This document shows positions 41,599 to 50,704 of a DNA stretch of 53,068 bases, one piece after another (position 1 is the first letter of the stretch; every line of letters begins with the position of its first letter). The DNA comes from Nitrospira sp. GTDB taxonomy: Bacteria > Nitrospirota > Nitrospiria > Nitrospirales > Nitrospiraceae. The DNA lies in assembly GCA_015903945.1 (NCBI GenBank), contig JABMDL010000026.1, positions 1-53,068 on the forward strand, read 5' to 3'. Both the position numbers and the translations under genes were made by a program. The notes below the pieces were generated by a model. It made no database searches. It had not been told where the DNA came from and saw nothing but the letters and a program-made list of their open reading frames with translations.

Positions 41599-43217
41599 GG
41601 TGCGCGCACCTCCGCCGTGTCGAGCGTGACGCCGGTGAACGATGATGGTTCGCGCTTCTCCGGGTGCGGCATGATCACAAGCGCCGAGGCCTCACGCTCG
41701 ACAGGCTGAATGAGCGGTTCAGGCTGCTGCGTGGCCGTTGCCGGAGCGGGCGCGGGCGGCGCCGTCCGTGCGATCACCTTCCCGACACTTGCATGCATGC
41801 GCGTCAACAGCGGATTGGGGAACAAGCCGATCAGAAATACCAGCACGACCAGCGGGGCTAATATGGCCATCTCGCGCGGAGTCAAGTCTTGCAGCTTCGG
41901 CAGCAACGCTTGCGACGGAACGCCGAACGCCACGCGCTGGACCATCCATAACATATAGGCGGCGGCCAGGATGATGCCCAAGGAGGCCAGAGCCGCCGCC
42001 GGTTTATTCATGAGGAAGGTGCCAGCCAGCACCATGAACTCCCCGACGAAACTATTGGTGCCCGGCAGCCCCAACGAGGACAGCGCGAAGATGACCAGGC
42101 AGGTGGCGAATCGTGGCATCGGTTTGGTCAAGCCGACATTGTCGGCGATCTGTCTGCTGTGCGTTCGTTCATAGATGACGCCGACGCACAGGAAGAGGCC
42201 GCCGGTCGTAATACCGTGATTCACCATCTGCATCACGGCGCCTTCAATGCCTTGGATATTGAACATGAACAGCCCCAGCGTCACGAATCCCATGTGGCTG
42301 ACGCTGGAATAGGCGATGAGCTTTTTCAGATCGGTCTGGGCCAGTGCCATATAGGCGCCGTAGACGATCGCCACGATCGAGAGCACGACCATCAACGGCG
42401 TAAATGCCTGGGACGCTTCCGGCAACATCGGCAGACTGAAGCGCAAGAAGCCGTACGTCCCCATCTTCAACAGCACGCTGGCAAGAATCACACTGCCGGC
42501 GGTGGGCGCCTCCACGTGCGCATCGGGCAGCCACGTGTGGAAGGGGAACATCGGCACTTTGACGGCGAAGGCCGCAAAGAAGGCCAGAAAGACCCACATC
42601 TGCATGGTGTGGGAGTAGGTGCCTTGGGCCAACTCCTGAATGTCGAACGTGTGGCCGCCCTGGAAATAGAGGACAAGGATCGCCACCAGAAGCAACACGC
42701 TGCCCGCCAGGGTGTACAAGAAAAACTTGACGGCGGCATACAGTCGATTCGGTCCGCCCCACATGCCGATCAAGAGGTACATGGGGATGAGCATCGCTTC
42801 CCAGAACACGTAAAACAACACGAAGTCGAGGGCAGCAAACACCCCGATCATGGCACCTTCCATGATCAGCAGCATTGCCATGAAGTTCCTGACGCCGGTT
42901 TCGATGGACCGCCAAGAGATCAAGACGCAGAGCGGCATGAGCGCCGTCGTCATGAGTATGAGCGGCAAGCTGATTCCGTCCAGCCCGAGTTTGTATTGAA
43001 TTTTTGGAGACGAGATCCATGCCGCCGTCTCGACAAACTGCATATGGCTCGACGATGGATCGAACCACCACCAGAGGGGGATCGATATCAGCAAGTCTGC
43101 GACCGTCACGACGAGGGTGATCAGCCGCGCGCCGGTTTCTTTCGCCAGATACAAGACGAGCGCGCCCGCCAGTGGAAGAAACACCAGCACAGTGAGCCAG
43201 GGCCATGAAGTGGTCAT
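41595..43217 (-). CDS. nuoM: NADH-quinone oxidoreductase subunit M
   Basis: A 540-residue antiporter-like proton-channel subunit. Core features are FYVFWEAMLIPMYLLIGMWG (conserved Glu), VKVPMFPFHTWLPDAHVEAP (Lys and His/Pro-rich loop), LKKLIAYSSVSHMGFVTLGL and GLPGTNSFVGEFMVL. The C-terminus carries a polar extension of about 60 residues rich in Pro, Ala and Thr beyond the last helix, longer than in E. coli NuoM (509 aa). One copy of nuoM is present; no second tandem copy is seen in this operon. Confidence 0.96.
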   Translation of the reverse strand: MTTSWPWLTVLVFLPLAGALVLYLAKETGARLITLVVTVADLLISIPLWWWFDPSSSHMQFVETAAWISSPKIQYKLGLDGISLPLILMTTALMPLCVLISWRSIETGVRNFMAMLLIMEGAMIGVFAALDFVLFYVFWEAMLIPMYLLIGMWGGPNRLYAAVKFFLYTLAGSVLLLVAILVLYFQGGHTFDIQELAQGTYSHTMQMWVFLAFFAAFAVKVPMFPFHTWLPDAHVEAPTAGSVILASVLLKMGTYGFLRFSLPMLPEASQAFTPLMVVLSIVAIVYGAYMALAQTDLKKLIAYSSVSHMGFVTLGLFMFNIQGIEGAVMQMVNHGITTGGLFLCVGVIYERTHSRQIADNVGLTKPMPRFATCLVIFALSSLGLPGTNSFVGEFMVLAGTFLMNKPAAALASLGIILAAAYMLWMVQRVAFGVPSQALLPKLQDLTPREMAILAPLVVLVFLIGLFPNPLLTRMHASVGKVIARTAPPAPAPATATQQPEPLIQPVEREASALVIMPHPEKREPSSFTGVTLDTAEVRAP

Positions 43218-43298
43218 TCGTCAACCGTGATCCGATGAAAACAAGAACAGCCGATTCGCCTCATCCATCTTGCTGCCGGCGTAGGTCGGCGCGATACC

Positions 43299-45197
43299 CT
43301 AAAAGAGCAAAAACACCGTGGCGATGACGGCGATGCCGCATGCCATGGCCAACGCATAATGCTGGGTCTGTCCGCTCTGGATCAGCCGCAACAACCATCC
43401 GCTCCAGGCGAAGGCGCGAGCCACGCCGTTGACGGCTCCATCAATCACATTAACATCGATGTGTTTCCACAGTGCCGAAGCTGCAGCAAAAGTCGGCTTC
43501 ACGAAAGCGACAGCATAGGCTTCATCCACATACCACTTATTCAAAGAAGCCTGATACAGGCTGTTCCACTGTTCAGACAGGCGGTCGGGGAGGCTGGGAT
43601 TGAGCACATAGACGTAGTAGGCGCCGGCGATGCCGGCAAGCCCCATCAGCGTTGCGGCAAGCATCACCCCCATACCGGCCTGTCCATGTCCACCCGTCTG
43701 TTCAGCACCCGTGGAAAAGACGGGTTCTAAGAAGGAGGGAATACCGAGGTAGCCGGTCACAACGCTGAAGACCGCCAGAATCAGGAGCGGAATCGTCATC
43801 GTGCGCGACGGTTCATGGATATGATGCGCATGATGAGGATCGACGCGCGAGGGACCCCAGAATGTCACAAACACCAGTCTGAAACTGTAGAAGGCGGTCA
43901 GCAGAGCCGTCACCAGGCCTAAGAGCGCCAGGACTTGGCCCAGACCGCCCGATGCCCATGCGGATACGAGGATCTCGTCCTTACTGAAAAATCCCGCCGT
44001 GAGGGGAAAGCCGGCCAGCGCCAGTGAACCGATGACAACGGTCCAATACGTAATCGGCAATTTGTCCTTGAGGCCGCCCATGCGTCGCATGTCTTGTTCA
44101 TGGTGCAGCGCGATGATGACAGAGCCGCAGCCCAGGAAGAGCAGGGCTTTGAAGGCCCCGTGCGTCAGCAAGTGGTACATGGCAGAGGCGTATGCGCCAA
44201 GGCCGCAGGCCATGACCATGTACCCCAGCTGGCTGACCGTCGAGTAGGCAACGATCCGTTTGATGTCGGTCTGGGTCAAGGCGATGGTGGCACCGAGGAC
44301 CATCGTGGCGGCACCGACCAGAGCGACGACTCCCATGGCGGTCGGGGACAGATTGTAGAGCGGCGCCAGGCGCGCCACCATGAAGACGCCGGCGGTCACC
44401 ATCGTGGCGGCATGGATCAACGCTGAAATCGGTGTCGGCCCTTCCATGGCATCGGGCAGCCAGACGTGCAGCGGGACTTGCGCGGACTTGCCGATGGCGC
44501 CGGTAAACAACAGAAGACAGATGAGGGTGAAGATCGACACGTCCCATGATCCGCCGACGAGACTCAGGAGATTGATGGTCTGATCGGCGGCCCCGTGCGC
44601 AGCGGAGAAAATCTCCTGGTAGTTCAGAGAGCCGAAGCTCGACCATACCAGCAGGAGGCCCAGGATGAAGCCGAAATCGCCGACGCGATTGACCAGAAAG
44701 GCCTTCGTGGCGGCGGCGCAGGCTGAAGACCGTTCGTACCAGTGCCCGATCAGCAGATAGGAGCAGAGGCCCACAGCCTCCCAAAAGATGAACAGCTGGA
44801 GGAGATTGTCGGCTAACACCAGCATCAGCATCGAGAAGGTGAACAACGCGATGTAGGCAAAGAAACGGGCGTAGCCGGATTCTCCGTGCATGTAGCCGAT
44901 TGTATACACGTGCACGAGCGAGCTGACTCCTGTAACCAGGAGGAGCATCACGGCCGTCAGCCGGTCGATATAGAGGCCGATGTGTGCGTCAAGCGTGCCG
45001 GATGCGAGCCAGGTGTAGAGGGGGATCGTCACATAATGTCCGTCGGCTGCCTCCATGAATGCAAGGATGGACAGCAGGAACGGCACCACAACGGCCGGCA
45101 CCGCGACCAGATGGGCCATCTCCTTGATCCAACGGCCGCCGAGGCCGAGGATGAGGAAGGATGCCAGGGGGAGGAGCGGGATGAATGCGTACATCAT
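43299..45197 (-). CDS. nuoL: NADH-quinone oxidoreductase subunit L
   Basis: The distal antiporter-like subunit of complex I, 632 residues, including the long lateral helix region at the C-terminus. Signatures: FWEAVGLCSYLLIGHWYERS (Glu), KSAQVPLHVWLPDAMEGPTP (Lys), ALTQTDIKRIVAYSTVSQLG and GFPLTAGFFSKDEIL. The His-rich loop DPHHAHHIHEPSR is typical. The start is ATG 45197 or the following ATG (45194); no good ribosome site is visible because a repeat fills the gap up to nuoK. It is separated from nuoM by about 80 bases. Confidence 0.96.
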   Translation of the reverse strand: MMYAFIPLLPLASFLILGLGGRWIKEMAHLVAVPAVVVPFLLSILAFMEAADGHYVTIPLYTWLASGTLDAHIGLYIDRLTAVMLLLVTGVSSLVHVYTIGYMHGESGYARFFAYIALFTFSMLMLVLADNLLQLFIFWEAVGLCSYLLIGHWYERSSACAAATKAFLVNRVGDFGFILGLLLVWSSFGSLNYQEIFSAAHGAADQTINLLSLVGGSWDVSIFTLICLLLFTGAIGKSAQVPLHVWLPDAMEGPTPISALIHAATMVTAGVFMVARLAPLYNLSPTAMGVVALVGAATMVLGATIALTQTDIKRIVAYSTVSQLGYMVMACGLGAYASAMYHLLTHGAFKALLFLGCGSVIIALHHEQDMRRMGGLKDKLPITYWTVVIGSLALAGFPLTAGFFSKDEILVSAWASGGLGQVLALLGLVTALLTAFYSFRLVFVTFWGPSRVDPHHAHHIHEPSRTMTIPLLILAVFSVVTGYLGIPSFLEPVFSTGAEQTGGHGQAGMGVMLAATLMGLAGIAGAYYVYVLNPSLPDRLSEQWNSLYQASLNKWYVDEAYAVAFVKPTFAAASALWKHIDVNVIDGAVNGVARAFAWSGWLLRLIQSGQTQHYALAMACGIAVIATVFLLF

Positions 45198-45204
45198 GGA
45201 GAAA

Positions 45205-45310
45205 ACTCGTCGTTCGTCGTTCGTCGTTCGTGAAGCGTTAACTGAGAACAGTCAGACACAGTATTCTTGCCCTTTGCGAACGACGCTTCACGCTTCGCGA
45301 GATACGAGTG
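45205..45310. repeat. Interspersed repeat, copy 6, in nuoK-nuoL gap
   Basis: Next to nuoL are three tandem 7-bp units cgtcgtt (45208-45228) followed by 'cgtgaagcg'. Next to nuoK is 'gcgaacgacgcttcacgctt' then 'cgcgagatacg' (near 45279-45307). The two ends are partly inverse complementary. The element occupies essentially the whole intercistronic gap. Confidence 0.75.
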
Positions 45311-45312
45311 CA

Positions 45313-45618
45313 TTACCATTTCAGCAGATTGAATTCTTCGACATTGATGGTGTCCTTGGACCGGTGGATCGCCACTACGATCGCAAGGCCCACTCCGACC
45401 TCGGCGGCCGCGACGGTTAACGTGAAGAAGACGAAAATCTGGCCCCCTAAGTCGTGAAGGTACTCGGCAAAGGCCACGAAGTTAATGTTGGTGGCATTCA
45501 GCATGAGCTCGATACAGAGCAGAATGACGATGATGTTTCGACGCACCAGCACCCCGACGAGCCCGGTGAGAAACATAAACGCACTCAAGATGAGATAGTA
45601 GTGAATGGGGACGCTCAT
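45313..45618 (-). CDS. nuoK: NADH-quinone oxidoreductase subunit K
   Basis: A 101-residue, three-helix membrane subunit of the complex I proton pathway. Conserved membrane glutamates are in [18 protein letters not shown] and the third helix ([18 protein letters not shown]). Length and start are typical. Its ATG overlaps the nuoJ stop by ATGA; a repeat lies downstream before nuoL. Confidence 0.96.
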   Translation of the reverse strand: MSVPIHYYLILSAFMFLTGLVGVLVRRNIIVILLCIELMLNATNINFVAFAEYLHDLGGQIFVFFTLTVAAAEVGVGLAIVVAIHRSKDTINVEEFNLLKW

Positions 45619-46136
45619 GATGGCGGCGATTCAGACAGATCTTTCTTGGAGAGCACAATGGAGCCGATCATCGCCACAAGCAGAATCAGCGAGGCGACCT
45701 CGAAGGGGAAGAGGTAGGATGTATAGAGGAGCTGGCCGATGGCTTCGGTGTTGCCTGCTTCGGACGGAGACGATGAGGCGGTGCGTTCCACGGTGGAGCC
45801 AAAAGAAACGCCGTGCTGTCCGGCCAGTACGGCGATTTCCACGATGATCGCGCCTCCGATCAGGAGCGATCCCCGTGATTGTATATGGTACCGATCCGGT
45901 GTTTTCTCCGTGAGGAACATCACGGCGAAAAGGTAGAAAATCAGGATGGCGCCGGCGTACACCATGAGCTGCACCGCGAACAAGAATTCCGCGTGCAGGG
46001 TGACGTACAGGCCCGCCACGTGGAAGAACATGACCAGCAGGGAGAGTGCGCTGTAGACCGGATTCCTGAGCGCCACCACCAAGACAGCGGTCAGCGCGAT
46101 CACGCCGGCGAAATATCCGAAAAACACATACGCCAC
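45615..46136 (-). CDS. nuoJ: NADH-quinone oxidoreductase subunit J
   Basis: A 173-residue, five-helix membrane subunit (ND6 homologue). The sequence [20 protein letters not shown], then [20 protein letters not shown] and [20 protein letters not shown], is typical. The GTG at 46136 with 'ggag' eight bases upstream gives the family N-terminus; an ATG at 46181 would add 15 residues, several polar. A loop of about 30 residues between helices 4 and 5 ([20 protein letters not shown]) is common in bacterial NuoJ. The stop overlaps the nuoK start. Confidence 0.93.
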   Translation of the reverse strand: MAYVFFGYFAGVIALTAVLVVALRNPVYSALSLLVMFFHVAGLYVTLHAEFLFAVQLMVYAGAILIFYLFAVMFLTEKTPDRYHIQSRGSLLIGGAIIVEIAVLAGQHGVSFGSTVERTASSSPSEAGNTEAIGQLLYTSYLFPFEVASLILLVAMIGSIVLSKKDLSESPPS

Positions 46137-46229
46137 GATACCATCTCCTGACGCACACCCCAGACTCGGCACGATCCGCACGGCGCACCGGAGGGGGCTG
46201 CCCCGGGGAGCGCAAGACGCCCACGTCGA

Positions 46230-46799
46230 TCAATCCGGTTTGGGCGGCACGTGCTTGAATGCCACATTGAAGAACGCTGTGTTCGGGTGTTGGAACTCCA
46301 AGCGTTTCTCGCGGACCGGAAACGACCGGTCCCCGATCGCAAGGAGTTGCTGTTTGTTCAGGTGGAGTTGCCGCTTGTCATACACGGCCCATTCGAATTC
46401 CCGTGTCATGCCCAGCGCGTCGACGGGGCAGGCATCCACGCACATCCCGCAAAAGAGGCAGCGAGTCATATCCATGTAATACTCTTTGGAGTAGCGCTTC
46501 GTCGGCTCTCCGGGAACTTCGGCGCTGACGACGCGGATGACGCGCGACGGGCAGGCTGCTTCGCAGAGATCGCACCCCACGCATTTCTCGGTTCCGTCAT
46601 CGTAGCGCAGCAGCGCGAGCATGCCGCGATAGTTGTCCGGGAGCGTGCGTTTCTCGTGCGGGTACTGCAACGTGACCGGCTTGTAATGGAGCAGATGCAT
46701 GAGCGTGGCTTTCATGCCGACGAAGATTTCGTAGAACGTGATGGTCTTGAGCCACTCGCGCAGGTTCAATTGTGTGGGGGCTGCCGACGGGGTCGTCAT
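46230..46799 (-). CDS. nuoI: NADH-quinone oxidoreductase subunit I (2x 4Fe-4S)
   Basis: NuoI carries iron-sulphur clusters N6a and N6b linking the peripheral arm to the quinone site. The 189-residue protein has two CxxCxxCxxxCP motifs: CVGCDLCEAACPSRVIRV (about residue 74) and CLFCGMCVDACPVDALGM (about 113). The N-terminal amphipathic helix region is present. It is preceded 12 bases away by nuoH. Confidence 0.96.
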   Translation of the reverse strand: MTTPSAAPTQLNLREWLKTITFYEIFVGMKATLMHLLHYKPVTLQYPHEKRTLPDNYRGMLALLRYDDGTEKCVGCDLCEAACPSRVIRVVSAEVPGEPTKRYSKEYYMDMTRCLFCGMCVDACPVDALGMTREFEWAVYDKRQLHLNKQQLLAIGDRSFPVREKRLEFQHPNTAFFNVAFKHVPPKPD

Positions 46800-46811
46800 T
46801 TCGTTCCCCTC

Positions 46812-47888
46812 CTACTTCAGTTGCTGGGCGATGAACACCGCGATCGAGGTGACCACGATGTTCGCCAGAGCGATTGGCAGCAGTACCTTCCAACCGAACC
46901 GCATGAGCTGGTCATAGCGCAGTCTCGGCAGCGTGGCCCGAAGCCAGAAAAAGAGAAACAAGAAGGAATAGGTCTTGAAGGCAAACCACATCGTATTTTC
47001 GATCCAGGCTAAGGATGGAAGGCCGATGAGACTCAGCAGCGTGCCGGGATACGGGGCGTTCCACCCGCCGAGAAACATCGCCGATGCCACGCAGGACACC
47101 AGGACCATGTTGGCATATTCGGCGAGGTAGAAGAACGCGAAGCGCAAGCCGCTGTATTCGGTAAAGAACCCGGCGACCAGCTCGCTTTCGGCTTCCGGCA
47201 AGTCGAACGGGACGCGGTTCGTCTCTGCCACCGTTGAAATCACGTACACGACGAGGGCGAAGATTTGCGGGGCCGGGAATGTGAAGGCGTTCCAGTTCCA
47301 GAAACCGCCCGCCTGGGCATTGGTGATGTGCACCAGGCTCAGCGACCCGGAGAGAATCAAGACTCCGACAATGGACAGCCCGACGTTCAACTCGTAACTG
47401 ATGATTTGCGCGGCCGATCGCAGTCCACCCAGCAGCGAATATTTGCTGTTGGAGGCCCATCCGCCGAGGATGATCCCGTAAGCGCCGAGGGAGGCAAAAG
47501 CCAAGATGTAGAGAATGCCGATATTGATGTCGCTGATGACGAACGGTTTTATTGAGAGACCGCCGAACTCCCAGGTCAGGTCCGGGCCCCACGGGATGAC
47601 GGCGAATCCGATGAACGCCGGAATCAGCGCGAGCAGCGGCGCCGCGGTGAAGAGGAACTTGTTGGCCCCGGCGGGCACGATATCTTCCTTGAAAAAGAGC
47701 TTAATGGCGTCCGCGAACGGCTGGAGAGAGCCATAGGGGCCCACTTCCATCGGTCCCATGCGATCTTGCATCCAGCCGAGGACTTTCCGTTCGGCGAGGG
47801 TGAGCAGGAGTACCGTGATGATCACGATGCCCACGATGACAGAAATTTGTGTCAGAGTAATGGCAACGCGCAGCCCTAATTCAGTCAC
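46812..47888 (-). CDS. nuoH: NADH-quinone oxidoreductase subunit H
   Basis: A 358-residue membrane subunit that, with NuoB and NuoD, frames the quinone chamber. Signatures: TLAERKVLGWMQDRMGPMEV, GPYGSLQPFADAIKLFFKED, AETNRVPFDLPEAESELVAG and GWNAPYPGT. The conserved acidic residues of the E-channel loop are present (DLPEAESELVAGF). Eight transmembrane helices are expected. It lies between nuoG and nuoI in the usual order. Confidence 0.96.
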   Translation of the reverse strand: MTELGLRVAITLTQISVIVGIVIITVLLLTLAERKVLGWMQDRMGPMEVGPYGSLQPFADAIKLFFKEDIVPAGANKFLFTAAPLLALIPAFIGFAVIPWGPDLTWEFGGLSIKPFVISDINIGILYILAFASLGAYGIILGGWASNSKYSLLGGLRSAAQIISYELNVGLSIVGVLILSGSLSLVHITNAQAGGFWNWNAFTFPAPQIFALVVYVISTVAETNRVPFDLPEAESELVAGFFTEYSGLRFAFFYLAEYANMVLVSCVASAMFLGGWNAPYPGTLLSLIGLPSLAWIENTMWFAFKTYSFLFLFFWLRATLPRLRYDQLMRFGWKVLLPIALANIVVTSIAVFIAQQLK

Positions 47889-47940
47889 GATACGACTCCT
47901 GGCTAGCTGAGGTAGTGGTAGACATTGTCGAGCAGCCTTC

Positions 47941-50607
47941 TTACGCCACCTTAATCACCGAGACGGACGTCGTTCGAATTGATGGTGTGCGGGTGACGGG
48001 ATTGATAACACAATAAAACAGCCGCATGGCCTCTGTGCCAAAGTGGTCTGGAAACCAGGCCTGTCCTTGGGGCACCCGTTCCAGCACCTTCACCGGTATA
48101 GTCAGTTCCCCATGCGCGTTGGACAGGCGGACCCAGGCTCCATTTTGAAGCCCATAACGCGCTGCGTCGCGTGGATTGATCCGTAGGGTACCGGTACCCT
48201 CCACCTGCATCAGTCCTTTGGCACGGGTTGAGAGTTTCCCGGAATGGAACAGGCTCTGCACTAATTCCAGCTGTAAGATGCCGTCCGGCCGAGCCGACGG
48301 GACGTTGAGCTTGTGTCGCGCCGCGAGATCGTGTTCGTATCCGCCGGAGAGATACCGGTCAACGACGGTCCGATCAACTTTCGGTGGAACAGGGGACGGC
48401 CCAAGCGATCCATAGCCGGGAATCAGATTTCTGATTTCTTTGAGGATGTCCCGGCTCTCGGTGTATTCAAGCGGCGTTCCCATTAAGTAGGACAGCGCGA
48501 CGAATATTTCCCAATCGGGTCGGCTCTCCCCAATCGGTTCAATGGCGGGGCGAACGGCCTGGACGTGTCCCTCCGTATTGGTAAATGTGCCACTCTTTTC
48601 CATCGAGGATGAGGCGGGGAGGACGACATGAGCCAGCGAGGCGGTTTCGGTGAGAAACAGTTCCTGACAGACCAAAAGGTCGAGCTTGCGCAAGGACTCG
48701 TCGACACGCAGGTGGGCGGGGAGACTGCCCACGGGATTTTCGCCGACGATGAACATGCCTTTCAGAATGCCGGCTCCGGCCCGATCCAGCATATCGACCA
48801 AGGAGGCTCCGCGGTGGGGGGGCGGCTCCGCCTTCCACAGCGACGCGACTCGATGGCGGCCCTCTCGATCGGTGAGGTCGAACGGACCTGGCAAGAACTC
48901 TGCCGTCGCCCCCATTTCCACAGCGCCTTGATCGTTGTTTTCCTCCGCCAGAGGGGCAAAGCCGCAGCCAGGCTGATCGAGTTTTCCGAGGAGCAGGAGC
49001 ACGTCGAGCAGGTTCAGGGACGCGCTGTATCCCCGCTCGCTGCGCAGGAGGCCTTGTCCCGCCAAGATGACCACCCGTCGGCCGGCCGCCAGCGTCTTCG
49101 CGGCCTCCGTATAGGCATCCGGGCCCCATCCAGTGACGACACACACCGTTTCCCATGACAGTTGCCGCAATGAATTGGTGAGGGCGCTGAGATAGGCTGG
49201 CTGTTGCTGTGCCAGATCCGGTTGGACCAGGTTCTGCTCGACGATCGCTTTCAACAGGCCCAAGACCGCATCGTTCATGTGCGTGGTCGACACACTGAGA
49301 TGGTGGCGCGAAAGATTGGCGATGTTGCTCACCGGTTCGATGCACGGCTCCAGGGCCTCGATCGTCACGAGCGCGGCGCCGTGCTTCTTGACGGCCTCTT
49401 TGACTTTGAGGCCGGTAATGGGATTGGTTTCCGTGATGTTCGTACCCACCAAAAGCAGCACATCGGCGGCCACGATATCGTCGAAGCGGACAGTCCACCG
49501 GTGCGTACCTTGCACGCGCCGCATGGCGTAGAGGCTATTCATGTGGCCATAGCGTGCGCTGCTGTCGATGTCGTTCGTGCCGATAACCAAACGCATGAAT
49601 TTCTGGAAGAGATACAATTCTTCGTTGGTGCATCGGCCTGAAATCAGGCCGCCGAAGCTTTGTCCGCCATGGGCCGCTTTGATGGCCCCGGCCCGCTCCG
49701 CGACGAATTCCAGTGCTTCTTCCCACGTGGCTTGCGAGAGGCTCCCATTGCGCCGGAGGAGCGGATGGGTCAGCCGCTCCGGATGAGCGGCCGCATGAAA
49801 ACCAAAAAATCCTCTGGCGCAGAGGTCGCCGTTATTACGCCCGGCACCGTGCGCCGAATTGACTTCGATCAGTTGGTTGTCCTTTGTTTGGACGGTGATC
49901 TGGCATCCGTCGCCGCAGTACCCGCAGATGGTGTCGGCCCGTTTCAGCATCCAAGGACGGTATTCGTACATGGAGAGCCGGCTGGTAATCGCTCCGACCG
50001 GGCAAATTTGAACGCAGCCCCCGCAAAACTCACAATCGAGCGGGTGCGGGCCAAAGTGTTTGATTTCGGTCATGGTGCCGCGTCCGGCCGGAGCCAGCGC
50101 CTTCACATCCATGACTTCGTCGCAGTAACGGACGCATCGTAGGCACTGCACACAGCGGTTCATCTGTGTCTCGATGAGCGGGCTGAAGTACTCCTTTGGG
50201 AAGATCCGCTTGGTCTCCATGAACCGGCTCGTGACCGTATATTGATGGGAGAAGTCCTGAAGGTCGCATTTCCCGCCTTGATCACAAACCGGACAATCGA
50301 GCGGATGGTTGGCCAGAATGAACTCGAGGACGGATTTATGGGCGTCGTTGACCACTGTCGTGGCGGTCCGCACGCTCATGCCTTCGTCCGCTGGGGTGCT
50401 GCACGCCGTTTGGAGTTTGGGCATCTTCTCGATTTCCACCAGGCACATGCGGCAATTCGCGTCCGGCTTGAGCTTCGGGTGGTAGCAGAAGTGCGGAATC
50501 ATCACGCCGATTCGCCGGGCGGCTTCGATCACCAGCGTTCCTTTCGGCACCTGCACTTTCGTGCCGTCAATCGTGAGACTCACCATTTGAGTAGTGGGGG
50601 GCGTCAT
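47941..50607 (-). CDS. nuoG: NADH-quinone oxidoreductase subunit G
   Basis: The largest complex I subunit, 888 residues. N-terminal 2Fe-2S ferredoxin ligands are in CYHPKLKPDANCRMC and QTACSTP (about residues 41-70); HPLDCPVCDQGGKCDLQD supplies the His-ligated cluster; CVQCLRCVRYC and CEFCGGCVQICPVG hold two 4Fe-4S sites. CGYCGDGCQ plus a distant CARG suggests the extra N7-type cluster is kept. The rest is the molybdopterin-oxidoreductase-like domain, which lacks a metal cofactor in complex I. The pair NuoE-NuoF-NuoG forms the NADH dehydrogenase module. Confidence 0.96.
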   Translation of the reverse strand: MTPPTTQMVSLTIDGTKVQVPKGTLVIEAARRIGVMIPHFCYHPKLKPDANCRMCLVEIEKMPKLQTACSTPADEGMSVRTATTVVNDAHKSVLEFILANHPLDCPVCDQGGKCDLQDFSHQYTVTSRFMETKRIFPKEYFSPLIETQMNRCVQCLRCVRYCDEVMDVKALAPAGRGTMTEIKHFGPHPLDCEFCGGCVQICPVGAITSRLSMYEYRPWMLKRADTICGYCGDGCQITVQTKDNQLIEVNSAHGAGRNNGDLCARGFFGFHAAAHPERLTHPLLRRNGSLSQATWEEALEFVAERAGAIKAAHGGQSFGGLISGRCTNEELYLFQKFMRLVIGTNDIDSSARYGHMNSLYAMRRVQGTHRWTVRFDDIVAADVLLLVGTNITETNPITGLKVKEAVKKHGAALVTIEALEPCIEPVSNIANLSRHHLSVSTTHMNDAVLGLLKAIVEQNLVQPDLAQQQPAYLSALTNSLRQLSWETVCVVTGWGPDAYTEAAKTLAAGRRVVILAGQGLLRSERGYSASLNLLDVLLLLGKLDQPGCGFAPLAEENNDQGAVEMGATAEFLPGPFDLTDREGRHRVASLWKAEPPPHRGASLVDMLDRAGAGILKGMFIVGENPVGSLPAHLRVDESLRKLDLLVCQELFLTETASLAHVVLPASSSMEKSGTFTNTEGHVQAVRPAIEPIGESRPDWEIFVALSYLMGTPLEYTESRDILKEIRNLIPGYGSLGPSPVPPKVDRTVVDRYLSGGYEHDLAARHKLNVPSARPDGILQLELVQSLFHSGKLSTRAKGLMQVEGTGTLRINPRDAARYGLQNGAWVRLSNAHGELTIPVKVLERVPQGQAWFPDHFGTEAMRLFYCVINPVTRTPSIRTTSVSVIKVA

Positions 50608-50627
50608 AAGAACCCTATAGAACCCTA

Positions 50628-50700
50628 TCTGCTGACAAGCTGACAGGCTGACAAACGGACCCCGAACCTTTTCAGCCTGCTCGCTTGTCCCTTGTCAGCT
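50628..50700. repeat. Second repeat family, copy A, in nuoF-nuoG gap
   Basis: gctgacaag (50631-50639), followed by 'ctgacaggctgacaa', is matched in reverse by cttgtcagc (50691-50699). The gap between nuoF and nuoG is almost wholly this element, which could fold as a hairpin in the mRNA. A second copy lies between nuoD and nuoE. Confidence 0.7.
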
Positions 50701-50704
50701 TCCA

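Noticed and set aside
42159..43208. 349-codon open frame on the plus strand over nuoM
   Set aside because: Antisense shadow of nuoM, His/Glu-rich composition with no domain or ribosome site.
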